Of a stretch of 39,507 bases of DNA, positions 1 through 8,367 are shown piece after piece. Position 1 is the stretch's first letter, and every line of letters begins with the position of its first letter. Source of the stretch: Burkholderiales bacterium (GTDB lineage: Bacteria; Pseudomonadota; Gammaproteobacteria; Burkholderiales; SG8-39); NCBI GenBank assembly GCA_014860355.1, contig JACZJV010000157.1, positions 1 through 39,507 of the forward strand. The letters are read 5' to 3'. A model generated the notes under the pieces. It saw only the letters and a list, made by a program, of their open reading frames with translations, was not told the origin of the DNA and ran no database searches. The translations under genes were made by a program, and so were the position numbers.

Positions 1-2
1 CC

Positions 3-1070
3 CGCGACGCGCTGCCGGGCGCGCAGCGCGAGGCGCTGGAGGAGGCGGCGCAGCGCGTGCGCAGCTACCACGAAAGGCAGCTCGCGCAGTCCTGGCAGTA
101 CACCGAGGCCGACGGTACGGTGCTGGGCCAGAAGGTGACGCCGATCGACCGCGTCGGACTGTACGTGCCGGGGGGCAAGGCAGCCTATCCTTCGTCGGTG
201 CTGATGAATGCGCTGCCGGCGAAAGTGGCCGGCGTGGCCGAACTCGTCATGGTGGTGCCGACGCCGCGAGGCGAAAAAAACGAACTGGTGATGGCGGCGG
301 CGGCCATCGCCGGCGTCGACCGGGTGTACACCATCGGCGGGGCGCAGGCGGTGGGGGCGCTCGCCTACGGCACGCAAACCATCGCCCAGGTGGACAAGAT
401 TGTCGGCCCGGGCAATGCCTATGTCGCCGCGGCCAAGCGGCGCGTATTCGGCGTGGTCGGCATCGACATGGTGGCCGGCCCCTCGGAGATCCTGGTGATT
501 TGCGACGGTACGGTCGACGCCGACTGGATCGCGATGGACCTGTTTTCGCAGGCGGAGCACGACGAAGTGGCGCAGGCCATATTGATCTGCCCGGACGCCG
601 GCTTCATCGAGGCAGTGGCGGCGAGCATGGCGCGGCTGCTGCCGCAGATGGCGCGGCGCGAGGTGATTGGCGCGTCGCTGCAAGGCAGGGGTGCGCTGAT
701 CGAAGTGCGCAGCCTGGAAGAGGCCTGCGACATCGCCAACCGCATCGCGCCCGAGCACCTGGAACTCGCCGTGGCCGAACCGGAAAAGCTCGCCGACCGG
801 ATACGCCATGCCGGCGCCATATTCATGGGCGGGTACAGTTCCGAGGCGATCGGCGATTACTGCGCCGGGCCGAACCATGTGCTGCCCACCTCGCGCAGCG
901 CGCGCTTTTCTTCTGCGCTCGGGGTGTACGATTTCCAGAAGCGCAGCAGCCTCATCCGGGTGTCTGCCGAAGGCGCGCAGACGCTGGGCAAGGTCGCGGT
1001 GGTGCTGGCCGAAGGCGAGGGCCTGCAGGCGCACGCCCGCTCCGCCGGCTATCGCCTGCGCCGGCCTTAA
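3..1070 (+). CDS. hisD: Histidinol dehydrogenase (5'-truncated by the window edge)
   Basis: NAD-dependent enzyme that oxidises L-histidinol to L-histidine in two steps, the last stage of histidine synthesis. The reading frame is open from the first bases of the window, so the true start lies upstream. About 355 residues are visible, against about 430 for the family, so the N-terminal fifth is missing. Visible landmarks include [24 protein letters not shown], the zinc-site stretch FSQAEHDE, the catalytic EH pair in [20 protein letters not shown], and the C-terminal zinc-ligand histidine in LQAHARS. All key residues that can be seen are intact. A GTG at 57 lies inside the conserved region just before YHERQ and is not a plausible start. 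The stop overlaps the ribosome-binding site of hisC, which implies cotranscription. Confidence 0.97.
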   Translation, partial: RDALPGAQREALEEAAQRVRSYHERQLAQSWQYTEADGTVLGQKVTPIDRVGLYVPGGKAAYPSSVLMNALPAKVAGVAELVMVVPTPRGEKNELVMAAAAIAGVDRVYTIGGAQAVGALAYGTQTIAQVDKIVGPGNAYVAAAKRRVFGVVGIDMVAGPSEILVICDGTVDADWIAMDLFSQAEHDEVAQAILICPDAGFIEAVAASMARLLPQMARREVIGASLQGRGALIEVRSLEEACDIANRIAPEHLELAVAEPEKLADRIRHAGAIFMGGYSSEAIGDYCAGPNHVLPTSRSARFSSALGVYDFQKRSSLIRVSAEGAQTLGKVAVVLAEGEGLQAHARSAGYRLRRP

Positions 1071-1079
1071 GGAGCGCGC

Positions 1080-2141
1080 ATGAACCGCTATTGGAGCAGC
1101 GTCGCCAAGGGGCTGAGGCCCTATGTGCCGGGCGAACAGCCCAAGCTGGCCGGCCTGGTCAAGCTCAACACCAACGAGTGTCCCTACGGCCCCAGCCCCG
1201 CGGCGCTCGAGGCGCTGCGCATCGAAGTCGGCGATACCTTGAGGCTGTATCCCGATCCCAACTGCGACAGCCTGAGGCAGGCCATCGCAGCGTGCTACGG
1301 GCTCACACCCGAGCGCGTGTTCGTAGGCAACGGTTCGGACGAGGTTCTGGCGCACGCCTTCCTCGCGCTGCTCAAGCATGAGCAAGCCGTGCTGTTTCCG
1401 GACATCACCTACAGCTTCTATCCGGTGTACTGCGGTTTGTACGGAATCGAGTACAGGCAGGTGCCGCTGACCGAGTCCTTCGAGATACGCGTCGACGATT
1501 ATCTGGCGCCGAACGGGGGCATCATTTTTCCCAACCCGAACGCGCCCACCGGCCGCCCGCTGGCTCTCTCCGAGATCGAGCGCCTGTTGCGCGCGAACGC
1601 GGAATCGGTGGTCGTGGTCGACGAAGCCTATGTGGATTTCGGCGCCGAGTCGGCAGTCGGGCTGATCGAGCGCTACCCGCAGCTGCTGGTCGTGCACACG
1701 CTGTCGAAATCGCGCTCGCTTGCCGGATTGCGCGTGGGATACGCGCTCGGGGACGCGGGGCTGATCGAGGCCTTGCGCCGGGTAAAGGACAGTTTCAATT
1801 CCTATCCGCTGGACCGTTTCGCTCAGGCCGGGGCTGCCGCTGCGGTGACGGACCGCGCCTACCTGGAGCAAACCTGCGCCAAGGTGATCGCCACCCGAAC
1901 CCGTCTGGCCGATGAGCTCGGGTCCCTGGGTTTCGAGGTGCTGCCCTCGGCCGCCAATTTCGTGTTTGCACGCCATGGCCGGCGCGACGGCGCCGAACTC
2001 GCCGCCAGCCTGCGCGAGCGCGGCATTATCGTGCGCCGTTTCGACCAGCCGGCCCGCATCGCGCAATTCCTGCGCATCACCGTCGGCACCGATGCGCAGT
2101 GCGCGGCACTGATCGCCGCCCTGAGCGCGATCCTGGCCTAG
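1080..2141 (+). CDS. hisC: Histidinol-phosphate aminotransferase
   Basis: PLP enzyme that converts imidazole-acetol phosphate and glutamate to histidinol phosphate and 2-oxoglutarate. It has 353 residues, the usual length. The PLP-binding lysine is at about residue 210 in [18 protein letters not shown], and the cofactor-contact motifs NPNAPTG and [10 protein letters not shown] are present. The ATG at 1080 is preceded by AAGGAG (1069-1074) at a 5-base spacing, and this box overlaps the hisD stop, so the two genes are translationally linked. It is followed by a 164-base gap before hisB that carries a promoter-like box. Confidence 0.96.
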   Translation: MNRYWSSVAKGLRPYVPGEQPKLAGLVKLNTNECPYGPSPAALEALRIEVGDTLRLYPDPNCDSLRQAIAACYGLTPERVFVGNGSDEVLAHAFLALLKHEQAVLFPDITYSFYPVYCGLYGIEYRQVPLTESFEIRVDDYLAPNGGIIFPNPNAPTGRPLALSEIERLLRANAESVVVVDEAYVDFGAESAVGLIERYPQLLVVHTLSKSRSLAGLRVGYALGDAGLIEALRRVKDSFNSYPLDRFAQAGAAAAVTDRAYLEQTCAKVIATRTRLADELGSLGFEVLPSAANFVFARHGRRDGAELAASLRERGIIVRRFDQPARIAQFLRITVGTDAQCAALIAALSAILA

Positions 2142-2263
2142 CGTGCGATACGCGGCCTTCGAGTTCTTTGCAATGCGCGGGGATGCATGCCCCCGTGCTG
2201 CGCCATGTTTGCCCTCGCAAGATTCATTTTGCAGCGGGCACTTAATCGTTTATCGCGCTGGGT

Positions 2264-2269
2264 TAGAAT
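2264..2269 (+). promoter_or_regulatory. Putative -10 box (TAGAAT) before hisB
   Basis: TAGAAT preceded by GGGT, about 37 bases before the hisB start and inside the 164-base hisC-hisB gap. No convincing -35 hexamer is visible at 17 bases. It resembles the GG-TAnAAT boxes found upstream of eight other genes in this window, so an internal promoter for hisB onward is plausible. Confidence 0.4.
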
Positions 2270-2305
2270 GCAGGAAGTCCAGGCAATAGCTGCGATCGAC
2301 CATAT

Positions 2306-2893
2306 ATGCGTACCGCGTCCATTACCCGCAATACCAACGAAACCCAGATCAGCGTCAAGCTGAACCTGGACGGCGCCGGTACGGCGAAACTGGCCACCGG
2401 CCTGCCTTTTCTCGACCATATGCTGGACCAGGTCGCGCGTCACGGCATGGTCGACCTGGAGATCGCGGCCAAGGGGGACTTGCACATAGACGCCCACCAC
2501 ACGGTGGAGGATGTCGGCATCGGCCTGGGGCAGGCAGTGGCCGCCGCAGTCGGTGACAAGCGCGGCCTGCGCCGCTACGGCCACGCCTATGTGCCGCTGG
2601 ACGAGGCGCTGTCGCGGGTGGTAGTCGATTTTTCCGGGCGTCCCGGGCTGGTGTACCAGATCAAGTTCAGCCGCGCCTGGATCGGCGAGTTCGATGTCGA
2701 CCTGGTGCGCGAATTCTTCCAGGGCTTCGTCAACCACGCGCAGGCGACGCTGCACATCGACAATCTGCGCGGCGACAACGCCCACCATCAGTGCGAGACC
2801 GTGTTCAAGGCCTTTGGCCGGGCGCTGCGCATGGCGGCCGAGGCTGATCCGCGCGCCGCGGGCACGATTCCTTCTACCAAAGGCAGCCTGTGA
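2306..2893 (+). CDS. hisB: Imidazoleglycerol-phosphate dehydratase
   Basis: Dehydrates imidazole glycerol phosphate to imidazole acetol phosphate. The protein has 195 residues, the monofunctional form without the fused phosphatase found in E. coli. The two metal-binding histidine motifs are complete: DAHHTVED (residues 62-69) and NAHHQCE (158-164). The FLDHML motif lies near residue 35. The ribosome-binding site is weak. A promoter-like box lies upstream, so this gene may be expressed both from the operon and from an internal start. A 115-base gap with no recognisable gene separates it from hisH. Confidence 0.96.
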   Translation: MRTASITRNTNETQISVKLNLDGAGTAKLATGLPFLDHMLDQVARHGMVDLEIAAKGDLHIDAHHTVEDVGIGLGQAVAAAVGDKRGLRRYGHAYVPLDEALSRVVVDFSGRPGLVYQIKFSRAWIGEFDVDLVREFFQGFVNHAQATLHIDNLRGDNAHHQCETVFKAFGRALRMAAEADPRAAGTIPSTKGSL

Positions 2894-3008
2894 TTTCACG
2901 CGTTTGACGCGATTGCACCGGGGCAGGCATATCACGAGAATGCGCAGTCCGGACGCCAGAGCGCCGCAGGGAATTTTGTTCCGCTAATTCTGTCCACATG
3001 CACTTGCA

Positions 3009-3647
3009 ATGAGCTTAATCGCAGTAATCGACTATGGCATGGGCAACCTGCGCTCGGTATCCAAGGCGCTGGAGCATGTCGCCCCGCACGCGCAGGTGCA
3101 CGTCACCTCGGATCCCGAGCTTGTGGTCCGGGCGCAGCGGGTGGTGTTCCCGGGGCAGGGGGCGATGCCCGACTGCATGCGCGAGATGGACGCGAGGGGC
3201 TTGCGTCCGGCGGTGCTCGAGGCGGCGCGCACCAAGCCCTTTCTCGGCATCTGCATAGGCCTGCAGATGCTGTTCGAGCACAGCGAGGAAGGCGATACGC
3301 CCGGGCTGGGAGTATTCCCCGGACAGGTCAGGCGTTTTCCGCCGCAGGCGATGAAGGATGCGCAGGGCGGCAAGCTCAAGGTGCCGCACATGGGCTGGAA
3401 CGAGGTGATGCAGGCCGAAGCGCACCCGCTGTGGCAGGGCATCGCCGACGCCAACCGGTATTACTTCGTGCACAGCTTTTACGTAGAGGCGGGCAAACCC
3501 GAGCTGGTGGCCGGGTACAGCGTCTACGGTTTCCCCTTTACCTGCGCCGTTGCGCAGGATAATATTTTCGCCGTGCAATTCCATCCCGAGAAAAGCCAGA
3601 CTGCCGGCCTTGCGCTGCTAGCCAATTTCGCGACCTGGAAACCCTAG
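3009..3647 (+). CDS. hisH: Imidazole glycerol phosphate synthase, glutaminase subunit
   Basis: Class I glutamine amidotransferase that feeds ammonia to HisF. It has 212 residues. The catalytic triad is visible: Cys82 in FLGICIGLQMLF, and His192 and Glu194 in QFHPEKS. The N-terminus IAVIDYGMGNLRSV and the PGQGAMPDC segment (the oxyanion region) are typical. It works as a heterodimer with the HisF encoded two genes downstream. No strong ribosome-binding site is visible before the ATG. Confidence 0.96.
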   Translation: MSLIAVIDYGMGNLRSVSKALEHVAPHAQVHVTSDPELVVRAQRVVFPGQGAMPDCMREMDARGLRPAVLEAARTKPFLGICIGLQMLFEHSEEGDTPGLGVFPGQVRRFPPQAMKDAQGGKLKVPHMGWNEVMQAEAHPLWQGIADANRYYFVHSFYVEAGKPELVAGYSVYGFPFTCAVAQDNIFAVQFHPEKSQTAGLALLANFATWKP

Positions 3648-3686
3648 GCGCCGGGCATCCCCCTTCCTTCACAGCCGGAACGACAC

Positions 3687-4451
3687 ATGCTTATCATCCC
3701 CGCGATCGATATCAAGGAGGGGCGCGCCGTGCGCCTCGAACAGGGCGACATGGACAAGGAAACCGTGTTCTCCGATGATCCGGCGGCGGTTGCAGGATAC
3801 TGGCTGGCACAGGGCGCGCGTAGGTTGCACCTGGTCGACCTCGACGGGGCGGTCGCGGGCAAGCCCAGGAACGAGAGCATAATCAAGGACATCGTGGGCG
3901 CGATCGACGGCAGCATTCCAATACAGCTGGGGGGCGGTATCCGCGACCTGGACACCGTCGAGCGCTACCTCGACGCCGGCATCAGCTACATCATCATAGG
4001 CACGGCGGCGGTGAAAAACCCCGGGTTTCTGCAGGACGCCTGCGCTGCGTTTCCCGGGCACGTCATCGTCGGCCTGGACGCCAAGGACGGCAAGGTCGCA
4101 GTGGAGGGCTGGTCGAAAATGACTGGCCACGACGTGATCGATCTCGCGCGCAAGTTTCAGGACTACGGCGTCGAAGCCGTGATCTACACCGACATCGGGC
4201 GCGACGGCATGCTCAACGGGGTCAATATCGAGGCCACGATCAAGCTGGCGCGCGAGCTGGTGGTGCCGGTGATAGCGAGCGGGGGGCTCACCAACCTCAG
4301 CGACGTCAAGGCCCTGTGCAAGGTCGAAGCCGAAGGCATAACCGGGGTCATTACCGGCCGCGCCATTTACCAGGGTACGATGGACTTCAGGAAGGCCCAG
4401 GCGATGGCGGACAAATTGGGGCACGGAAAAAAGGAGGAAGGAGTAGCCTGA
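3687..4451 (+). CDS. hisA: ProFAR isomerase (phosphoribosylformimino-AICAR-P isomerase)
   Basis: A (beta/alpha)8-barrel isomerase that acts before HisF in the pathway. It has 254 residues. The two catalytic aspartates are at about residue 8 (IPAIDIKEG) and 131 (VGLDAKDGK). Phosphate-binding glycines appear in QLGGGIRD and ASGGLTN. The last codons carry a very strong ribosome-binding-site sequence (AGGAGG at 4432-4437) although the next start codon (hisF) is about 57 bases further on. Confidence 0.96.
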   Translation: MLIIPAIDIKEGRAVRLEQGDMDKETVFSDDPAAVAGYWLAQGARRLHLVDLDGAVAGKPRNESIIKDIVGAIDGSIPIQLGGGIRDLDTVERYLDAGISYIIIGTAAVKNPGFLQDACAAFPGHVIVGLDAKDGKVAVEGWSKMTGHDVIDLARKFQDYGVEAVIYTDIGRDGMLNGVNIEATIKLARELVVPVIASGGLTNLSDVKALCKVEAEGITGVITGRAIYQGTMDFRKAQAMADKLGHGKKEEGVA

Positions 4452-4494
4452 GCGCGAGGGCCGTTGTTTCCGCCCGCGTTCCGCCTCCTGCAGC

Positions 4495-5313
4495 ATGGGT
4501 CTAGCAAAGCGTGTCATTCCCTGTCTCGACGTTACCCACGGCCGCGTGGTCAAGGGGGTGAATTTCGTCGGATTGCGCGATGCCGGCGACCCGGTGGAAA
4601 TTGCGCACCGCTACGACGACCAGGGCGCCGACGAGCTGACCTTCCTCGACATCACGGCGAGTTCGGACGAGCGCGACATGATCCTGCATATTATCGAGGC
4701 GGTCGCGGCGCAGGTGTTTATCCCGCTCACCGTCGGCGGCGGCGTACGCAAGGTCGAGGATGTGCGCCGGCTCCTGAACGCAGGTGCGGACAAGGTCTCG
4801 ATCAACACTTCGGCCGTGCACAATCCGCAGCTGGTGGCCGACGCCTCGGGCCGCTATGGCGCCCAGTGCATCGTGGTTGCCATCGACGCGAAACGCGTCG
4901 ATCCACAAGGAAACGCGAAACGCGTCGAGCCGCAAGCCGGATCCGGGGCAGCATGCGCCGAACCGCGCTGGGAGGTATACACCCACGGCGGGCGCAAGCC
5001 CACCGGTTTGGATGCGGTCGCGTGGGCGCGTAGAATGCAGCTGCTGGGCGCGGGTGAAATCCTGCTTACCAGCATGGACCGAGACGGCACCAAGTCCGGC
5101 TTCGACCTGGAGCTGACGCGTGCCGTTGCCGATGCGGTGGACGTGCCCGTGATCGCCAGCGGCGGCGTCGGCAAGCTGGAGCATCTGGTCGCCGGAATCA
5201 TCGAGGGCAGGGCCGATGCGGTGCTCGCCGCCAGCATCTTTCACTACGGCGAGTACAGCGTGCGCCAGGCGAAAGAATTGATGGCGTCCCGGGGCATCGA
5301 GGTCAGGTTGTGA
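4495..5313 (+). CDS. hisF: Imidazole glycerol phosphate synthase, cyclase subunit, with an internal duplication
   Basis: Barrel enzyme that uses HisH-derived ammonia to make IGP and AICAR. The catalytic aspartates are Asp12 ([13 protein letters not shown]) and Asp131 (VVAIDAKRV). Phosphate-binding loops TVGGGVR and ASGGVG are present. It has 272 residues against about 257 in close relatives as I recall them. The extra 15 or so residues follow Asp131, between IDAKRV and [10 protein letters not shown], and contain a repeated AKRV-x-PQ element caused by a 27-base tandem duplication. The start is the only possible one in frame. It has no ribosome-binding site, and CCTCCT lies just upstream of it. 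Confidence 0.95.
   Translation: MGLAKRVIPCLDVTHGRVVKGVNFVGLRDAGDPVEIAHRYDDQGADELTFLDITASSDERDMILHIIEAVAAQVFIPLTVGGGVRKVEDVRRLLNAGADKVSINTSAVHNPQLVADASGRYGAQCIVVAIDAKRVDPQGNAKRVEPQAGSGAACAEPRWEVYTHGGRKPTGLDAVAWARRMQLLGAGEILLTSMDRDGTKSGFDLELTRAVADAVDVPVIASGGVGKLEHLVAGIIEGRADAVLAASIFHYGEYSVRQAKELMASRGIEVRL
4886..4939 (+). repeat. 27-bp in-frame tandem duplication inside hisF
   Basis: Two adjacent copies, 4886-4912 and 4913-4939. The first 16 bases are identical (ACGCGAAACGCGTCGA) and 22 of the first 24 match. The unit is nine codons, so the frame is kept. The first copy, with one base before it, forms a perfect 6-3-6 inverted repeat (GACGCG-AAA-CGCGTC, 4885-4899). Confidence 0.9.
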
Positions 5314-5414
5314 CGACCGGGGGCAGAGGGGGCAACGGCGGCGCGCGAGGCGCAGGCAGCGGCTGCCGTGCCCGCATTGACTTTAACTTGGGGGCGCTTG
5401 GCTTTTAGGCAGAC

Positions 5415-5810
5415 ATGAACTGGTTAGACAAAGTGAAATGGGACGCCAACGGCCTGGTGCCGGCGATTGCGCAGGAGGCTGCGAGCGGCAAAGTGCTGAT
5501 GGTCGCCTGGATGAACCGCGCGGCGCTGGAGCAGACTGTTGCCGGAGGTGAAGCGGTGTATTGGTCGCGCTCGCGCCGCAAGTTGTGGCACAAGGGAGAG
5601 GAATCCGGCCATGTGCAGAAGGTGCGCGAGTTGCGCCTGGATTGCGACGAGGACGTAATATTGCTTAGCGTGGAGCAGGTCGGCGGGATCGCCTGCCACA
5701 CCGGCCGGCACAATTGCTTTTTCCAGAAATATGCGGACGGAAGCTGGGTCGTCGCGGACCCGGTGATCAAGGATCCCAGGGACATATACGGCAAGGACAA
5801 GCAGACATGA
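5415..5810 (+). CDS. hisI: Phosphoribosyl-AMP cyclohydrolase
   Basis: Zinc enzyme that opens the purine ring of phosphoribosyl-AMP in the third step of histidine synthesis. It has 131 residues as a stand-alone protein, not fused to HisE. The conserved metal site is visible: Cys77 in LDCDED, and Cys94 and Cys101 in [14 protein letters not shown]. The stop overlaps the start of hisE by ATGA (5807-5810). A 101-base gap separates it from hisF. Confidence 0.95.
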   Translation: MNWLDKVKWDANGLVPAIAQEAASGKVLMVAWMNRAALEQTVAGGEAVYWSRSRRKLWHKGEESGHVQKVRELRLDCDEDVILLSVEQVGGIACHTGRHNCFFQKYADGSWVVADPVIKDPRDIYGKDKQT

Positions 5811-6151
5811 GCGACATACTCGAACGTCTGGCCGACACGATAGATGCGCGCAAGGGCGGTGACGCGGATGCATCCTACGTTTCGCGCCTGCTCGCGCGCG
5901 GCGAGGACGCGATTCTGAAAAAGATCGGCGAGGAGGCCACCGAGACGGTGATGGCGGCCAAGGACGGGGACAGGCTGCGCATCGTCGGCGAGACCGCCGA
6001 CCTGTGGTTTCACTGCCTGGTCATGTTGTCGCACTACGGCCTGCGGCCCAGCGACGTGCTGTTCGAGCTCAGGCGCCGCGAGGGCATTTCCGGAATCGAC
6101 GAGAAGGCAGCCCGGGCCGCAAGTCCGCGCGTCGAGGCCGAGCGCAAATAG
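5807..6151 (+). CDS. hisE: Phosphoribosyl-ATP pyrophosphatase
   Basis: Hydrolyses phosphoribosyl-ATP to phosphoribosyl-AMP, an all-alpha MazG-like fold. It has 114 residues. Characteristic segments are [15 protein letters not shown] and [13 protein letters not shown], which carry the Mg-binding acidic residues. The start MSDILERL is chosen because its ATG overlaps the hisI stop (ATGA). The longer in-frame reading upstream is only hisI in another frame. Confidence 0.95.
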   Translation: MSDILERLADTIDARKGGDADASYVSRLLARGEDAILKKIGEEATETVMAAKDGDRLRIVGETADLWFHCLVMLSHYGLRPSDVLFELRRREGISGIDEKAARAASPRVEAERK

Positions 6152-6245
6152 GAAGTTGTTTCGGAACCGTCGATATGCCCCCGGCTTTCCCGGGGGGCGC
6201 GAGCGGGTGTCCGCGCATTTTTTCCACGAACTCCAGGGGGCCAGC

Positions 6246-6593
6246 TTGGACGACTGCATTTTCTGCAAGATCATCGCCGGAACGATTCCATGCAACAAGG
6301 TATTCGAAGACGAGGACATTCTTGCCTTCCGTGACATTCATCCGGTAGCGCCGGTGCATTTCATGGTCATTCCGAAGCTGCACATCGCATCGCTGGCGCA
6401 GGTCGACCCCGGTCACCAGATGCTGCTCGGCAAAATGCTGGCGCTGGCCTCCAGGCTCGCCATCGAACAGGGTTGCGCCGACGGCTGGCGCACCGTGATC
6501 AACACCGGGCGCGTCGGTCGCCAGGAGGTGTATCATTTGCACATGCACATTATCGGCGGCAAGGAAGTCCTGCCGGGGATGATAAAACGTTAG
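6246..6593 (+). CDS. hinT: HIT-family nucleotide-binding hydrolase (HinT-like)
   Basis: Histidine-triad protein, a purine nucleoside phosphoramidate hydrolase family. It has 115 residues. The triad is YHLHMHII with His97, His99 and His101. A Cys pair near the N-terminus (CIFCKII) is typical of zinc-binding HIT proteins. The start is taken as TTG at 6246, because AGGGGG (6235-6240) sits 5 bases upstream and family members begin DDCIFCKI. A TTG at 6156 would add 30 residues without similarity. It lies between hisE and tatA, its usual place in betaproteobacteria. Confidence 0.92.
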   Translation: MDDCIFCKIIAGTIPCNKVFEDEDILAFRDIHPVAPVHFMVIPKLHIASLAQVDPGHQMLLGKMLALASRLAIEQGCADGWRTVINTGRVGRQEVYHLHMHIIGGKEVLPGMIKR

Positions 6594-6605
6594 AGGAGTA
6601 GAGCC

Positions 6606-6836
6606 ATGGGTTCATTCAGCATCTGGCACTGGCTGATAGTGCTGATCATCGTCATGCTGGTATTCGGCACCAAGAAACTGCGCAACATCGGCTCTGACCT
6701 GGGCGGTGCGGTGAAGGGGTTCAAGGAAGGGATGAAGGAGGGCACCTCGGATACGCCGGACGCCGCCGGCACTGCGAAGAAGGCGGAGGGCAATATAATC
6801 GAGGGCGAAATCAAGGAAAAATCCAAGAGCGCATAA
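6606..6836 (+). CDS. tatA: Sec-independent protein translocase TatA
   Basis: Pore-forming subunit of the twin-arginine translocase, inner membrane. It has 76 residues: one N-terminal membrane helix (about residues 6-21), then the [20 protein letters not shown] hinge and amphipathic helix, and a charged tail. GAGGAG sits upstream of the ATG. It is the first of tatABC. A stable hairpin (6852-6874) follows it, ahead of tatB. Confidence 0.95.
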   Translation: MGSFSIWHWLIVLIIVMLVFGTKKLRNIGSDLGGAVKGFKEGMKEGTSDTPDAAGTAKKAEGNIIEGEIKEKSKSA

Positions 6837-6851
6837 GCCGCGGCGAACCCG

Positions 6852-6874
6852 GCGCGGGGCGCCCTTCCCCGCGC
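6852..6874 (+). other. Hairpin between tatA and tatB
   Basis: A perfect 8-bp GC stem, GCGCGGGG (6852-6859) with CCCCGCGC (6867-6874), and a 7-base loop. No uridine run follows, so it is more likely an mRNA processing or partial-termination element than a full terminator. Confidence 0.6.
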
Positions 6875-6912
6875 TAGCGTCTTTCATTCTGCCACCCCCC
6901 CTTGGCCCGCAA

Positions 6913-7389
6913 ATGTTCGATATCGGATTTTCCGAGCTGCTCATCGTTGCCCTGGTGGCGCTGATCGTCATCGGTCCGGAGCGCCTGCCCAGGGTCGCAC
7001 GTACGCTAGGCGCCCTGCTGGGCCGCGCACAGCGCTACGTCAACGACGTGAAGTCCGATATCCAGCGCGAAGTCGATCTGGACGAGTTGAAAGACCTCAA
7101 GTCGACCTTCCAGGATGCGGCAAAGTCGGTGGAGCAGACGGTGACCCGGATAGGGCAGGATTTTCAGGCGACCGGGGAGTCGCTGAATCAAAGCCTATCC
7201 GGGGTCGCGCAAGCCGAGGCCGAACCGGCTGGGCAAGTGCAGGCCGAACCGGGTGAGCAGGCCAAGGCCGAAGCGGCTGCGGAAAAGCACCCGGCCGTCG
7301 GCGAGTCCCCCGCCGCTACGCCGCAGATGGATCTGGGGCTGGAAAGAAAACCCGCAGCCGATGCGACCGCGGCGGCACCCAAGGCCTGA
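6913..7389 (+). CDS. tatB: Sec-independent protein translocase TatB
   Basis: Part of the TatBC substrate receptor. It has 158 residues. The N-terminal helix with IGPERLPRVARTLG is diagnostic, and an amphipathic helix runs to about residue 75. The C-terminal half is Ala/Glu/Pro-rich low-complexity sequence with loosely repeated AEPxGQ units, which is common for TatB tails. No ribosome-binding site is seen before the ATG, which lies 76 bases after tatA. Confidence 0.94.
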   Translation: MFDIGFSELLIVALVALIVIGPERLPRVARTLGALLGRAQRYVNDVKSDIQREVDLDELKDLKSTFQDAAKSVEQTVTRIGQDFQATGESLNQSLSGVAQAEAEPAGQVQAEPGEQAKAEAAAEKHPAVGESPAATPQMDLGLERKPAADATAAAPKA

Positions 7390-7395
7390 ACTTCG

Positions 7396-8205
7396 ATGAC
7401 CGTACAGGAAACGTTTATTTCCCACCTGGTCGAGCTGCGCGACCGCTTGTTGCGTTCGATTTACGTCGTGCTCGGCGTGTTCACGCTGCTCTGGTTCTGG
7501 CCCGGCCTGGCCGAAATCTACGATCTTCTGGCGCTGCCGATGATGCGCACCCTGCCCGAAGGTACGCACATGATCGCCACCGGCGTCATCACGCCTTTTC
7601 TGGTTCCGCTCAAAGTCGGACTGATGGCGGCGTTCCTGCTGGCGCTCCCTTATGTGCTGTATCAGGTCTGGGGCTTCATCGCGCCGGGCCTTTATTCCCA
7701 TGAAAAGCGCTTCGCCCTGCCGCTGGTATTCGGCAGCACGCTGCTGTTCCTGTCCGGGGTCGGATACTGCTATTTCGTGGTGTTCAACTGGGTGTTTCGC
7801 TTCATCATACAGTTTGCGCCCAAGAGCATTACGCCCGCACCGGACATCGAAGCCTACCTGAGTTTCGTGCTCACCATGTTCGTGGCCTTCGGCCTCGCCT
7901 TCGAGATTCCCCTGGTCGAGGTGGTGCTGGTGCAAACCGGCGCAATCACGGTGGCGAAGCTCAAGGAAATCCGCCCCTACGTGATCGTCGGCGCTTTCGT
8001 CGTGGCCGCGGTCGTCACCCCTCCGGACGTGGTATCGCAGCTCCTGCTGGCGATCCCGATGTGCCTGTTGTACGAATGCGGCATTCTGATGGCGCAGTTG
8101 ATGCAGCGGTTTTTCGGCAAGGGCAGGGCCACGGAGGAGGACGCCGCGGCGCAAGCGCCCGAGCAACTGAAGCTGGCTGAAGGCGAACCGAAGCAGGGCG
8201 AATAG
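7396..8205 (+). CDS. tatC: Sec-independent protein translocase TatC
   Basis: Six-helix membrane protein that binds the twin-arginine signal with TatB. It has 269 residues. The N-terminal signature SHLVELRDRLLRS and the conserved glutamate in GLAFEIPLVEV are present. Six hydrophobic segments are visible, followed by a charged C-terminal tail. It begins 6 bases after tatB. A likely client is the Rieske protein encoded at 16590. Confidence 0.97.
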   Translation: MTVQETFISHLVELRDRLLRSIYVVLGVFTLLWFWPGLAEIYDLLALPMMRTLPEGTHMIATGVITPFLVPLKVGLMAAFLLALPYVLYQVWGFIAPGLYSHEKRFALPLVFGSTLLFLSGVGYCYFVVFNWVFRFIIQFAPKSITPAPDIEAYLSFVLTMFVAFGLAFEIPLVEVVLVQTGAITVAKLKEIRPYVIVGAFVVAAVVTPPDVVSQLLLAIPMCLLYECGILMAQLMQRFFGKGRATEEDAAAQAPEQLKLAEGEPKQGE

Positions 8206-8303
8206 CAGGGGCGCCGTGGCAGCGCCGGGGGTGTCTGCACCCGCTGGCCGCGCCGGGCAGGGGCACAGTCCGATTTTTCCTACAGGTCAAAAGGCGACTC
8301 CGG

Positions 8304-8309
8304 TAGAAT
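8304..8309 (+). promoter_or_regulatory. Putative -10 box (TAGAAT) before the ABC binding-protein gene
   Basis: CGG-TAGAAT-C, about 59 bases before the ATG at 8368 in the 162-base gap after tatC. The -35 region is not convincing. The gap also holds weak hairpins (GGCGC 8210-8214 with GCGCC 8222-8226; GGGTG 8229-8233 with CACCC 8238-8242) that might end the tat transcript. Confidence 0.45.
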
Positions 8310-8367
8310 CCCGGGCGGGACGGGGCCGCCGGCGCGGCGACGATTAATACAATTCCAAGGAGACGTC

